Below are positions 63,125 through 64,000 of a stretch of 64,000 nt of DNA, one piece after another. Below the pieces are notes generated by a model that worked only from the letters and a program-made list of their open reading frames with translations, did no database searches and was not told the DNA's origin. How positions within the stretch are numbered: the first letter of the stretch is position 1; each line of letters starts with the position of its first letter. Made by a program: the position numbers and the translations under genes. Origin of the DNA: Paenibacillus glycanilyticus (GTDB taxonomy: Bacteria > Bacillota > Bacilli > Paenibacillales > Paenibacillaceae); assembly GCF_030161375.1 (NCBI RefSeq), contig NZ_BSSQ01000013.1:1-64000 (forward strand). Reading direction: 5' to 3'.

Positions 63125-64000
63125 ATGGACAGAAACGGGTCGATGGGAAAAAAAGCCGCGTTTGCCGCGTTGGCGCTTATTATGGGAGCGCTGCCGGGTG
63201 CCGGGATGCCGCTTGCGGCGGCTGCGGAGCCGAATACGGGGAATGCCGCTTTGTACGGCAATTTCGAGGATTGGGATAGCGGAGCTGCGAATCAGGCTGC
63301 CTGGTCTAACCGAATGGATCTGATTAAGGCGGTTAATCGCGACGGCAAGCTGTATGTAATGGCCAGCGGACAGGAGATGGACCGCTTGAGGACGTTGTAC
63401 TTAAATGCGGACAACGATTCGTCGACAGGCGCGAATCTCGCGGGATGGAAAGACTCTGCGGGGATTGATTACAAAATTATAGACCGTGACGTTTACGCGT
63501 TCGAGAGCGGGGAATGGGTGAAGCGGGGGCAAGCGCTGCTTCATGACAGCAATAACGCGGTTGAATACGAGATTGATCTCGCTTCGCTCCCAGGTGCCAA
63601 TCCTGCCGGTAAAATCAAGGTTGGTTTGCAATCTGACGGCGCAATGCTGCCGGAGCCCGGCGAGTTGATGGTATCGGTGTTGCCGTCTTCATCCGGAGGA
63701 GCGGCGCAGGAAGCTCCGGCCGCACCGGCTGATCTGGCGATTGACGGCAACGGCGGGGAATGGGCGGACGTGCCGGAGCTGCTTAGCAGCACGGACGGTA
63801 CAACTACGGTGAAGTACGCGGTATCGGCAGGCTCTTTGGATGTTCTTATCCAAGGGCGCATCGATAATGGCGAATTTCCCGATTTGTGGGAGCATCTTCT
63901 GATCGATGTCGACCGCAAGCCGCAAACCGGCAATGCGATGTGGGCTTGGGCCAGCACGCTTGGTTCGGAATATCTCGTACAATCCGGGCTTCTCTATGAG
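63125..64000 (+). CDS. Secreted sandwich-domain protein (partial, runs off the window)
   Basis: An open frame of 292 codons without stop to the window end. It begins with a signal peptide (MGKKAAFAALALIMGALPG, cleavage near AAAAEP). Two units follow that resemble the sandwich domains of the divergent GH114 protein: one from about 40 to 195 with YLNADNDSSTGANLAGW, and a second from about 215 with IDGNGGEWADVP and LLIDVDRKPQTGNAMW. The catalytic part, if any, lies beyond the window. GATGGAG lies seven bases before the ATG. Function is unknown; secretion and a carbohydrate-linked role with its neighbour are inferred. Confidence 0.8.
   Translation, partial: MDRNGSMGKKAAFAALALIMGALPGAGMPLAAAAEPNTGNAALYGNFEDWDSGAANQAAWSNRMDLIKAVNRDGKLYVMASGQEMDRLRTLYLNADNDSSTGANLAGWKDSAGIDYKIIDRDVYAFESGEWVKRGQALLHDSNNAVEYEIDLASLPGANPAGKIKVGLQSDGAMLPEPGELMVSVLPSSSGGAAQEAPAAPADLAIDGNGGEWADVPELLSSTDGTTTVKYAVSAGSLDVLIQGRIDNGEFPDLWEHLLIDVDRKPQTGNAMWAWASTLGSEYLVQSGLLYE

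Noticed and set aside
63009..63323. Short plus-strand open frame near the window end
   Set aside because: It overlaps, in another frame, the start of the long secreted-protein frame at 63125, which has a signal peptide and a ribosome binding site.

Overview
The window looks like a chromosomal segment of a Paenibacillus-type Firmicute. The evidence is the gene order sigW-rsiW-cdaA-cdaR-glmM-glmS with a glmS ribozyme, large tRNA clusters attached to an rRNA operon, YpeB, many YesM/YesN two-component systems paired with carbohydrate ABC importers, strong AGGAGG-type ribosome binding sites and a moderate to high GC content. No phage, transposase, integrase or CRISPR array was seen.

Layout. 1-3140: the 3' end of a 23S rRNA, seven tRNAs, a nitroreductase, a Fur-controlled siderophore ATPase and four more tRNAs. 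3320-8504: PEP carboxylase, a membrane HtrA-type protease without a PDZ domain, and an EamA transporter. 8517-16327: cell-envelope block with tandem hairpin repeats, sigW, its anti-sigma factor, the diadenylate cyclase CdaA and its regulator CdaR, GlmM, the glmS ribozyme and GlmS. 16460-19208: an AT-richer orphan gene and a divergent MmyB-type regulator/epimerase pair. 19590-26134: sugar importer system A with its two-component system. 26214-35527: small regulatory modules (WYL regulator with two GyrI-like proteins, PhyH oxygenase with AraC regulator, a DnaA-box cluster, a Gfo/Idh oxidoreductase, a PadR-controlled drug-exporter operon, lrgAB). 35606-55150: systems B, C and D, three more sugar importers with two more YesMN pairs; system D also carries ThuA and Gfo/Idh enzymes. 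55482-58656: a macro-domain protein, a vWA protein and a YpeB-like protein. 58846-64000: a large secreted GH114-type glycosidase with FN3 and beta-sandwich repeats, divergent from a secreted protein that shares the sandwich motif and runs off the window.

How it fits together. The sigW-to-glmS block couples envelope stress, c-di-AMP synthesis and amino-sugar supply. The four importers, their local sensors and cre-like sites suggest use of plant or microbial polysaccharide oligomers. The items most worth checking are the DnaA-box cluster at 30229-30326, the compensated hairpin repeats before sigW, the macro/vWA pair, and the GH114/sandwich divergon with its inverted repeat.
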